Shown here: positions 1 to 5,845 of the stretch, piece by piece
How positions within the stretch are numbered: position 1 is the first letter of the stretch
Layout: every line of letters begins with the position of its first letter
NCBI GenBank assembly: GCA_910588315.1
Contig: CAJUQF010000105.1
Coordinates: 1-6,903, forward strand
DNA length: 6,903 nucleotides
Direction of reading: 5' to 3'
DNA from: an uncultured Christensenellaceae bacterium
GTDB taxonomy: Bacteria; Bacillota; Clostridia; Christensenellales; Pumilibacteraceae
Notes under the pieces: model-generated
What the model saw: only the letters and a program-made list of their open reading frames with translations
Databases searched by the model: none
Told to the model about the DNA's origin: nothing
Translations under genes and position numbers: made by a program

Positions 1-969
1 GATGTCTCGTTCGAAAAGTCCGCTTGCCAGCGAGCCGGGGATGGTGTTGATTTCGTTTACATAAACGTCTTTGCCTTTTACCAAAAAGTCCACGCGTGCG
101 ACTCCGCTTGCGCCTATCGCTCTGAACGCGATCTCGGCTTGCCTTTGGATCTCTTCATTTATTTCGGCGCCGACGTCCGCGGGGATCTTATGCCGTACCG
201 ACTTGACATCGCCGGCGTATTTGTCTGCGAAAGTCAAAAAGTTCTTCCACCCCACAGGCTGCTCGGTTTCGGATACGATCAAATTCTCGTCGGTGTGATC
301 GCCGAGTACCGCGCAATTGACTTCGACAAAGTCTTCGAGCGCTTTTTCGATTATTACCGTATCGTCCCACTCGAATGCGATCCTAAGCGCCTTAAACAGT
401 TCCGCTTGATTATGCGCGATCGAAATACCTATGGAACTTCCGAGATTGCACGGCTTTACTATAAGCGGATAACCGAGTTTTTCCGCTCCGATAACGGTCT
501 CCGCGGCATCGGCGGTATAGCTTGATTTTTCGACGTCTATGTATGGCATGACATTCAAACCCGCTGCCTTGAACGCAGTCTTCGACAATAATTTATTCAT
601 ACCGATGGCGGACGCCGCCACGGAGCTTCCCGTGTACGGCACACCGCACATTTCCAAATAGCCTTGAAGAGTGCCGTCCTCGCCGAGTATTCCGTGCATG
701 CATAACACCGCCACATCGACGGAACAGTACTTTTTATTCTTTACGTACAACTTTCCGTCCGGTCGCAGATGTACTTTTTTGCCGTCGAACTTATTGTTGC
801 GCACGGCGTTTACGCTCGAAAAATTCTGCGCGTCCGACGCCCACCACTCACCCGAAGAATCGATATACACGCCGACACAACGCGCCTTGCATGCCGACAT
901 CGTCTGGAGTCCCGTAATTATGCTTATGTCGTGTTCGCACGACATTCCACCGAAAAATACAGCAATCAT
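1..969 (-). CDS. ddl: D-alanine--D-alanine ligase family protein (ATP-grasp), 3' end beyond window
   Basis: This is a partial gene: 323 codons are open from ATG at 969 to the left edge with no stop. The family joins two D-alanines with ATP in the cytoplasm to form the D-Ala-D-Ala end of peptidoglycan precursors. Visible in order: GGMSCEHDIS at residues 7-16 (family GGxSxEHxVS), MHGILGEDGTLQG at 91-103, PYTGSS at 111-116, the ATP-binding VKPCNLGSSIGIS at 171-183, ARVDFL at 291-296, and the metal-binding NEINTIPG at 305-312. Full-length members have about 300-370 residues, so probably only a short C-terminal part is missing. Two points are unusual: Cys replaces the common Val/Pro-type residue before EH, and PGSLA replaces the classic PGFT. 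Both fit a divergent clostridial Ddl-like branch, so the exact second substrate (D-Ala or another D-residue) is not certain. No good SD precedes the ATG; an in-frame GTG eight codons upstream is the alternative start and also lacks one. The gene follows uppP across a 373-bp structured gap. Confidence 0.88.
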   Translation of the reverse strand, partial: MIAVFFGGMSCEHDISIITGLQTMSACKARCVGVYIDSSGEWWASDAQNFSSVNAVRNNKFDGKKVHLRPDGKLYVKNKKYCSVDVAVLCMHGILGEDGTLQGYLEMCGVPYTGSSVAASAIGMNKLLSKTAFKAAGLNVMPYIDVEKSSYTADAAETVIGAEKLGYPLIVKPCNLGSSIGISIAHNQAELFKALRIAFEWDDTVIIEKALEDFVEVNCAVLGDHTDENLIVSETEQPVGWKNFLTFADKYAGDVKSVRHKIPADVGAEINEEIQRQAEIAFRAIGASGVARVDFLVKGKDVYVNEINTIPGSLASGLFERDI

Positions 970-1015
970 ATTTGTTTTATATGACCGCCGCACATTTTTC
1001 GTGCTTAAAACCAAT

Positions 1016-1043
1016 AAAATATTATATTATTTCGTTCGTTCAA
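1016..1043 (-). promoter_or_regulatory. Weak candidate promoter for ddl
   Basis: On the minus strand TTGAAC (1038-1043) is followed after 16 nt by TATTTT (1016-1021), inside a very AT-rich run containing TATAAT-like overlaps (TATAAT itself reads at 1021-1026, but no good -35 is spaced for it). Transcription would begin about 40 nt upstream of the ddl ATG. The match is modest and rests only on hexamer similarity and position. ddl could instead be read through from uppP. Confidence 0.3.
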
Positions 1044-1211
1044 TTAGAACCTGTACATAACGAATTTGTCCGCAAATTGATATCCAAATGTCGCAAGTAT
1101 CGGTGAGAGACAAGCCGACGAGCGGTTTCGGCGCGAATGTATTGCGTCAGCGATATCGTGCAATTGCAAGGCGTCGCTTAAAACCCGCAAAAGCAAATTC
1201 GACCCGAAAAG

Positions 1212-1342
1212 TCTCGGCGGCGGATACGCGGCGTAGACGGGCAACTGTCGGCAGGTCGCTGAAGGGCGTGTAGAACCACCTACACAACCGAGGCGACTTG
1301 CCGAACGTAGCCCGTATCCGTCCAATGTATACGCCACCGAGA
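1212..1342. repeat. 131-nt imperfect inverted repeat (rod-like hairpin) directly after the uppP stop
   Basis: Helices from the outside in: TCTCGGCGGCG (1212-1222) with CGCCACCGAGA (1332-1342), 10 of 11 pairs as DNA; GGATACG (1222-1228) with CGTATCC (1313-1319); TCGGCAGGTCGC (1248-1259) with GCGACTTGCCGA (1293-1304), 11 of 12; and a tip GTGTAG (1268-1273) with CTACAC (1280-1285) around a 6-nt loop. Internal loops separate the helices, and CGGGC/GCCCG (1238-1242 / 1310-1314) competes with the second one. The coding strand is ambiguous: the outer-stem mismatch becomes a G-U pair on the minus strand, while the inner-helix mismatch becomes a G-U pair on the plus strand. The right arm ends exactly at the base next to the uppP stop codon. 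A CTTTTC run follows on the minus strand, too weak for a clear intrinsic terminator. Confidence 0.6.
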
Positions 1343-2125
1343 TTATAGAAAGTAGAATGTAAAAGTTAAAATCGCCACTACCGCAAGATACAGCGAGAAC
1401 CATTTATAGTTTGCTTTGGCGATAATTTTAAGCATAACGCGCACGGCGATATATCCGGACGCGAACGCTGTCGCCGCGCCTACAAATATGGAAAACCAGT
1501 CGATATAAGCTATCGTTCCCGCCTGCGCTACGTCTATAATGCTTAACAATAACGAGCCGCAAATGATGGGGATGCTCATCAAAAACGAGAACGTCGCGAT
1601 CTTTTTACTGTCCGTCCCCGCAACGGTACCGCCGAAAATAGTCGAGCCGGACCGTGAAACGCCGGGAAACACTCCCACGCCTTGCATAAGTCCCATAGCG
1701 ATAGCGCTACCCCAATTCAGGTCTTTAGGCGATTTGTTGCGTTTTGCCACAAACTCGCTGACAAGCATGAGTATCGCGGTGAGTGCAAAAAAGAAACACA
1801 GATATTTTGCGGTCGAGAAATAATCTTCTATAAATCCTTTACATGCAAAACCTATTATGACGGCAGGTATCGTTGCGACGACAAGCATCAATAGATTTTT
1901 ATACGGCTTTTTAAAAAGGTCGAGTATCGGTCTGAACAGCACTATAGCTACCGCCACCAGCGTGCCGAGATGCGCCATAACGTCGAACAATAAAAAGGAC
2001 TCGCCGGTATTGAGTCCCATCAATTCTCTGACAAGTATCAAATGTCCGCTCGACGATACCGGCAAAAACTCCGTAAATCCCTGTACAAGCCCCAAAACCA
2101 TGGCTTGCCACCATAACATATTCAA
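1343..2125 (-). CDS. uppP: Undecaprenyl-diphosphatase (BacA/UppP family)
   Basis: An integral membrane phosphatase that removes one phosphate from undecaprenyl diphosphate, regenerating the C55 carrier for peptidoglycan and surface-glycan export; family members also give bacitracin tolerance. The 260 residues match the family length. The first signature is complete: Q15xxxE19 followed by PVSSSGH (22-28), with the candidate catalytic His28. The second signature, PGVSRSGST (154-162), carries the conserved Arg158. FDVMAHLGTL at 47-56 is also typical. Hydrophobic segments run through about 45-65, 78-97, 108-125, 140-155, 175-195, 210-230 and 240-259. The start chosen is TTG at 2125, because a GGAGG lies 7 nt upstream; the ATG two codons later would be 13 nt from it. 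The gene starts 51 nt after the dehydratase stop. The spacer contains a TTTACA/TAGTAT pair that could be a weak promoter, but co-transcription with the dehydratase is equally plausible. Confidence 0.95.
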   Translation of the reverse strand: MNMLWWQAMVLGLVQGFTEFLPVSSSGHLILVRELMGLNTGESFLLFDVMAHLGTLVAVAIVLFRPILDLFKKPYKNLLMLVVATIPAVIIGFACKGFIEDYFSTAKYLCFFFALTAILMLVSEFVAKRNKSPKDLNWGSAIAMGLMQGVGVFPGVSRSGSTIFGGTVAGTDSKKIATFSFLMSIPIICGSLLLSIIDVAQAGTIAYIDWFSIFVGAATAFASGYIAVRVMLKIIAKANYKWFSLYLAVVAILTFTFYFL

Positions 2126-2132
2126 GACCGTA

Positions 2133-2137
2133 CCTCC
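2133..2137 (-). promoter_or_regulatory. Shine-Dalgarno site GGAGG that favours a TTG start for uppP
   Basis: GGAGG on the minus strand ends 7 nt before TTG at 2125-2123 and 13 nt before the first ATG at 2119-2117. The 7-nt spacing is close to optimal, so initiation at TTG is the better reading and gives a protein two residues longer. Confidence 0.7.
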
Positions 2138-2176
2138 GAAAATCCGATACTATAATTTATTTGAATACGTGTAAAG

Positions 2177-4204
2177 TTATGCCACGACTTTGTCGACAAC
2201 GATATCGTCGGTCATTTTCGCCTCCGCTTCCGCGGCGCGTATACTGCTCTCGCGTTCTTTAAGCGCTTGTTCGCGCGCTTCGCGAGGCACTATCTCGAAA
2301 ACTTTCTTTTCCGTCGCACTCTCGTCTTCGCTCGTAGCGATCTTCTTAAGCTCGGCGAGATTTCTGTCGAACTTGGCTTTATCGATGGATTCGAGCTTGG
2401 TAACGAATATACCCTCGTGCATAGTCGCATCGACCTTTTCTTTGTCGTAACGCAACTCTTCGAAAAGTTTTTCGCCGGGGCGTAAACCGGATATAACTAT
2501 TTGGATATCTTTGTTAGGCACATACCCGTTGAGCCTTATAAGATTACACGCAAGATCGTATATATACACGGGATCGCCCATGTCGAGAACAAACACCTCG
2601 CCGCTCGACGCAAGCGCGCCCGTTTGCAACACGAGACGCACGGCCTCGGGAATAGTCATAAAGTACCGCTTGATGTTTTTGTCGGTGACAGTAACGGGAC
2701 CGCCCTCGCGAATTTGACGCAAGAAAGTGGGGATGACCGATCCGGACGATCCGAGAACGTTTCCGAACCTGACCGCCGCCATTTGCATTTCGCTGTTTTC
2801 CGCGCGTGTCTGCACGAGCATTTCCGCAAGACGCTTGCTTGCGCCCATTACGTTTGCCGGATTGACGGCTTTATCGGTGGAAATCAGTACAAAGCGCTTG
2901 ACGCCGGCTTTTTGACACTGCTCTATAACGTTCTTCGTGCCGAACACATTGTTCTTTATCGCTTCTGTCGGTGCGATCTCCATCATGGGAACGTGCTTAT
3001 AAGCAGCGGCATGGAACACCGTTTCCGGTTTGAATTTATCAAGCGCCCACGCAAGCTTGTCCGCCTCGCGTACCGTACCCATCACGAGCGAGTAACGCGA
3101 AGTATCGTACTTTTTGCAGAACTCTTGATCGATATTGAACATTCCGTTTTCGCTTTGATCGAAAATAACGAGATGTTTGCAACCGAAAATCAACGCTTGA
3201 CGACAAAGTTCCGACCCTATCGAGCCGGCGCCGCCGGTGACCATGACAACTTTGTCCTTGACCGACAGATCGATGAGTTCTTTTTTTACCTTAAACTCGT
3301 CTCTTCCGAGCAGCGATTCGATTTTTATGTCGTGCAACGTGAGCGACGAGTTTGCGATATCCTGCGCGTCGCTTATAGGCGGCAACATTTTTATGGGAAT
3401 ATTGTATTTGCCGAGCCGCTCGTAAATGGACTTGAGCTGTGATTTCGTAAGATCGGTAATGGCTATAACGAATATTTCCGGTTCATAAAGTTCTATTATG
3501 CGCTCGATATCGTCGAGACCGCCGGCAACGGAGACACCGCCTATCGATTTGCCTTGCTTGTCCTTGTCGTCATCCATGAATGCAACGGGCAAATACCCTT
3601 CGTCGGCATTTGATATAAATCTGTTATTGAGAACAGAGCCTATGTTGCCCGCGCCGTAAATTATCGTGCGAATGGGTTGATCGCTTTTGGATTGAGGAAA
3701 GTTTCCGCGTCTGACATGCCGAATATAACTGACGAACATGTAGAAAAATCTCGGAATCGCAGTGAAGATAACCGCGAAAATCATATAAAGCGCGATCTGC
3801 GTTCCCCAATACTCGACGTTGAACGAAGCCTTGAGTATCAGCTTAACGACCAATAAAAAGACCGACGATATGACGTATGCCGCAACGAATTTGATAAACT
3901 CTATCCTTCCGGCAAACTTCCATACGACGTTGTAACAATTAAACAGCGCAAGCATGCACACAGGCGCCGCCGCGGTGATTATCATTATCGGTATCTCGAA
4001 ATCGAGATAATTACGCGGAAAAGCGACTTCCTTGAACATAGCCATGCGCGCCAACCAAAACGCGGCGAAGCAAAACGCTATGTCGAGTATAAACGTGAAA
4101 AACACTCCGCGATAGCGCGGCGACAAAAGTCCTCTGGCGGATGCACGTTTTATTATCGTATTACGTTCGGAGTTATCACGAACTTTCTTTTGCTTGTCGG
4201 ACAT
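2177..4204 (-). CDS. Membrane-anchored nucleotide-sugar 4,6-dehydratase (CapD/FlaA1/PglF/WbpM type)
   Basis: Likely converts UDP-GlcNAc to a UDP-4-keto-6-deoxy sugar, the first step towards modified sugars for capsule, glycoprotein or other surface glycans. The 675 residues show the full long-form architecture: a basic N-terminus, four hydrophobic segments (about 34-56, 71-90, 103-124, 138-158), a CoA-binding-like Rossmann domain with GAGNIG at 184-189, then the catalytic short-chain dehydrogenase domain with NAD-binding GGAGSIG at 324-330, HAAAYKHVPMME at 398-409, STDKA at 442-446, and M453xxxK457. Met in place of the usual Tyr of YxxxK is normal for the PglF/WbpM subgroup. RYFMTIPEA (513-521) and LRPGEKLFEEL (574-584) are hallmark motifs. 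The C-terminal part after about 620 is a charged, Ala/Glu-rich tail of roughly 55 residues, probably an extended helix. AGAGGA precedes the ATG by 4 nt. The exact sugar product, and inverting versus retaining chemistry, cannot be read from sequence. It has its own promoter and lies between glmM and uppP. Confidence 0.92.
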   Translation of the reverse strand: MSDKQKKVRDNSERNTIIKRASARGLLSPRYRGVFFTFILDIAFCFAAFWLARMAMFKEVAFPRNYLDFEIPIMIITAAAPVCMLALFNCYNVVWKFAGRIEFIKFVAAYVISSVFLLVVKLILKASFNVEYWGTQIALYMIFAVIFTAIPRFFYMFVSYIRHVRRGNFPQSKSDQPIRTIIYGAGNIGSVLNNRFISNADEGYLPVAFMDDDKDKQGKSIGGVSVAGGLDDIERIIELYEPEIFVIAITDLTKSQLKSIYERLGKYNIPIKMLPPISDAQDIANSSLTLHDIKIESLLGRDEFKVKKELIDLSVKDKVVMVTGGAGSIGSELCRQALIFGCKHLVIFDQSENGMFNIDQEFCKKYDTSRYSLVMGTVREADKLAWALDKFKPETVFHAAAYKHVPMMEIAPTEAIKNNVFGTKNVIEQCQKAGVKRFVLISTDKAVNPANVMGASKRLAEMLVQTRAENSEMQMAAVRFGNVLGSSGSVIPTFLRQIREGGPVTVTDKNIKRYFMTIPEAVRLVLQTGALASSGEVFVLDMGDPVYIYDLACNLIRLNGYVPNKDIQIVISGLRPGEKLFEELRYDKEKVDATMHEGIFVTKLESIDKAKFDRNLAELKKIATSEDESATEKKVFEIVPREAREQALKERESSIRAAEAEAKMTDDIVVDKVVA

Positions 4205-4236
4205 TATTCCTCTGATTATTGACTTACGACTGATAT

Positions 4237-4264
4237 ATTATCACAAACAATTCGATTTTGTCAA
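4237..4264 (-). promoter_or_regulatory. Strong sigma-A-type promoter for the 4,6-dehydratase gene
   Basis: Minus-strand TTGACA (4259-4264), a 16-nt spacer, then GATAAT (4237-4242) preceded by an extended -10 TG (TGT just upstream). The predicted start of transcription near 4230 gives a leader of about 26 nt with an AGAGGA SD. This near-consensus promoter means the dehydratase, and probably uppP, can be expressed independently of glmM. Confidence 0.75.
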
Positions 4265-4272
4265 CATAATTG

Positions 4273-4329
4273 CCTGTCCGCCACAAAACGGACGGATATT
4301 TTTGCAGTGCGCTAAAACGCAGGCAAAAA
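4273..4329. terminator. Two adjacent hairpins after glmM, possible terminator
   Basis: Hairpin A pairs TTTTTGC (4299-4305) with GCAAAAA (4323-4329), with an inner TGCG/CGCA extension; it lies 24 nt past the glmM stop. Hairpin B pairs GTCCG (4276-4280) with CGGAC (4289-4293), flanked by CC/GG with one bulged base. On the minus strand neither is followed by a good U-tract. On the plus strand hairpin B is followed by ATATTTTT and would look like a terminator against antisense transcription. They may separate glmM transcription from the dehydratase promoter, but direction and efficiency are uncertain. Confidence 0.35.
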
Positions 4330-4353
4330 CCCGACGTATGTAACCCGATCGAT

Positions 4354-5637
4354 TTATTTCGTGCGAGTATTTATATAACGCTTGAACACGGACAACACTT
4401 CGTCTATCTTGCGCGGATCCTCACATTCGCACATAACGCGCACCTTTGGCTCCGTACCGGACATACGAACTATCAACCTGCCTATGCCTGCAAGCCGCGC
4501 GGTGTAATCTTCGATAAGGTCTATCATGCCTTTATCGTACATAATAGATTGATCGGCATACTCGGCAATGGCTTTTTGCGGGAACAAATTGAGTTCTATA
4601 AATTCACCGAGCTTGCCTTTTTTGTATAAAGTTTTGGTAATAAGCATGCTCGACATGATCCCGTCGCCTGTCGTCGCCTGCGGATACACTATATAGTGTC
4701 CGCTCTGCTCTCCGCCGAGATTATAGCCCTTTTTGAGCATGAGATCGCAAATATATTTATCGCCGACGGGCGTACGGACGAGTCTGCGTCCGTCTTTTTC
4801 CAGCCTGCGTTCGAGCGCGGTATTTGTAAGTATAGTACCTACCATAACGTTATCTTTGAGATCTATTTCTCTGCCGAGATTATAGAGCACCGAATCGCCG
4901 TCCATGACCTTTCCGTCGAACACGAACGCGAGTCTGTCCGCGTCTCCGTCATACGAAAATCCGAGTTTATAATCGGTTTCCGCCATCGAATGCATAACGT
5001 AATCTGGATGCAATGCACCGCATCCGCAATTTATCTTTTCGCCGCGGAGCGAACAGTTTTCTATCGCAACGGTTGCGCCGAGTCGTTCGAACGCCTGTTT
5101 TGCAACGGTACCGGCTGCGCCGTAACCGCAATCCAACCAAACTTTCGCCCCGCTCATGTCATAGTCGACGGTCTCTACGAGATAATCGACGTACTGCTTT
5201 TGCGCGTCGGCTATCTCGTTTACGGAACCCACCGCACGCACTTCGGGCGGGTTATCGATATAATATTCGATACTGCCTTCCTGCTCTTCACTGAGCTTGA
5301 TGCCACTGCCGTCGAATATCTTTATGCCGTTGTATTCCGGCGGATTATGCGACGCGGATATAACTATACCACACATGGCGTTATGTTTTATTGCCATACG
5401 GGCTATCGCCGGAGTAGGCAATATTCCGACCGTCAGAACATCTGCCCCACCGCGTTTGAGTCCGTCAAGCAACGCGGTCTGGATTTCCGGACCTGAAACG
5501 CGCGTATCGCGTCCGACTACCACCGCGCCCTTGCCGAAATAGCCCACTATCGCAAGTCCGACCTTGTAAGCAAGCGCGGCGTCGAGATTGTCGCCGTACT
5601 TGCCCCTTATACCGTCTGTTCCGAAATATTTGCCCAT
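4354..5637 (-). CDS. glmM: Phosphoglucosamine mutase
   Basis: Interconverts glucosamine-6-phosphate and glucosamine-1-phosphate in the cytoplasm, the second step of UDP-GlcNAc synthesis. All four phosphohexomutase signatures are present: the N-terminal FGTDGIRG (5-12); the phosphoserine loop SASHNP (94-99), with Ser96 the residue that is phosphorylated; the Mg-binding DGDADR (230-235); the sugar-binding GGEQSGH (308-314); and the C-terminal phosphate-binding RMSGTEP (391-397). The FGTDGIRG start and GGEQSGH variant point to GlmM rather than PGM/PMM relatives. At 427 residues it is slightly shorter than the usual 440-450, with no gap at any motif. The ATG at 5637 has GGAG 5 nt upstream and is the natural start, since the family begins with about four residues before FGTDG. 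It is transcribed from a consensus promoter in the divergent spacer, away from glmS, the enzyme that makes its substrate. Confidence 0.97.
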   Translation of the reverse strand: MGKYFGTDGIRGKYGDNLDAALAYKVGLAIVGYFGKGAVVVGRDTRVSGPEIQTALLDGLKRGGADVLTVGILPTPAIARMAIKHNAMCGIVISASHNPPEYNGIKIFDGSGIKLSEEQEGSIEYYIDNPPEVRAVGSVNEIADAQKQYVDYLVETVDYDMSGAKVWLDCGYGAAGTVAKQAFERLGATVAIENCSLRGEKINCGCGALHPDYVMHSMAETDYKLGFSYDGDADRLAFVFDGKVMDGDSVLYNLGREIDLKDNVMVGTILTNTALERRLEKDGRRLVRTPVGDKYICDLMLKKGYNLGGEQSGHYIVYPQATTGDGIMSSMLITKTLYKKGKLGEFIELNLFPQKAIAEYADQSIMYDKGMIDLIEDYTARLAGIGRLIVRMSGTEPKVRVMCECEDPRKIDEVLSVFKRYINTRTK

Positions 5638-5687
5638 GTTCGCTCCGGATCGATATTAAAAGCCATACCGATTTATTTACAAATGAA

Positions 5688-5717
5688 ATTATAATATATT
5701 TTTCGGTTATTTGTCAA
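5688..5717 (-). promoter_or_regulatory. Consensus promoter for glmM
   Basis: Minus-strand TTGACA (5712-5717) and TATAAT (5688-5693), both perfect hexamers, are separated by 18 nt. The predicted transcription start is near 5681, giving a leader of about 43 nt that ends in GGAG-N5-ATG. The leader also holds a 19-codon open frame (5666-5607) that overlaps the glmM start out of frame but has no SD of its own. Confidence 0.75.
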
Positions 5718-5807
5718 TATATATGCGACAAAATTCGCGGTTGCGCAATAAAAAAGCATATATATCGCATGCAAATATTCGCCTTTTGCCGATTTACTCT
5801 ATAACTG

Positions 5808-5837
5808 TTGACATAATTATATTTTTTAGACTATAAT
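5808..5837 (+). promoter_or_regulatory. Consensus promoter for the COG2426-glmS unit
   Basis: TTGACA (5808-5813), 18-nt spacer, TATAAT (5832-5837): perfect hexamers with the same spacing as the opposing glmM promoter. Only 8 nt separate the -10 box from the ATG at 5846, so transcription should begin at about 5843-5846 and the message would have almost no leader. Confidence 0.75.
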
Positions 5838-5845
5838 ATATCGGT

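Larger units (their letters stand above)
970..1342. other. Structured, GC-richer gap between uppP and ddl; candidate non-coding RNA or leader
   Basis: This 373-bp stretch holds no gene I can support. Positions 970-1060 are AT-rich and look like an ordinary promoter region. Positions 1061-1342 are much richer in G+C than the other spacers here and full of self-complementary segments: a 131-nt rod at 1212-1342 (described separately) and, next to it, CGAATTTG at 1061-1068 complementary to CAAATTCG at 1194-1201, which would close a second domain of about 141 nt. Within that domain, CCGAC at 1116-1120 can pair with its partner near 1128-1132. CGAATTTG can alternatively form a local hairpin, because AATTTG at 1063-1068 pairs with CAAATT at 1073-1078. 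I looked for signature sequences of tmRNA, RNase P RNA, SRP RNA, tRNA and 6S RNA and recognised none. As read on the minus strand it would be the intercistronic leader of ddl; a separate RNA on either strand is also possible. No terminator U-tract marks an end. Confidence 0.45.

Noticed and set aside
139..525. Plus-strand open frame of 128 codons near the left edge
   Set aside because: Antisense to the ddl-family gene, which is continuous from 969 to the edge with ATP-grasp motifs.
1088..1273. A 61-codon plus-strand frame in the uppP-ddl gap encoding a very basic peptide
   Set aside because: No SD, no known domain, and the Arg/Lys-rich composition follows from the repeat arms. It overlaps the inverted repeat rather than explaining it.
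1201..1342. 6S RNA assignment for the rod-like hairpin
   Set aside because: A long rod with internal loops is suggestive, but at 131 nt it is shorter than typical 6S RNA, the loops are strongly asymmetric rather than one central bubble, and no 6S sequence signature was recognised.
1061..1342. tmRNA or RNase P RNA in the uppP-ddl gap, whose size would fit
   Set aside because: No tRNA-like ends or tag-peptide reading frame for tmRNA, and no GAGGAAAGUCC or ACAGAA-type core for RNase P on either strand.
1044..1403. A 119-codon minus-strand open frame running from inside uppP through the structured gap
   Set aside because: It begins within uppP in another frame, has no SD that I can see, its translation matches nothing I recognise, and its openness can be explained by the base composition of the self-complementary region. 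Conservation data would be needed to revive it.
2501..3442. A 313-codon plus-strand open frame
   Set aside because: Lies wholly antisense to the dehydratase, whose full-length motif-rich frame accounts for this stretch. The translation shows no family features.
4696..5496. A 266-codon plus-strand open frame
   Set aside because: Antisense shadow of glmM; all phosphohexomutase motifs lie in the minus-strand frame.
5638..5845. Riboswitch in the glmM leader
   Set aside because: The predicted leader is only about 43 nt and AT-rich, with no stable fold seen.
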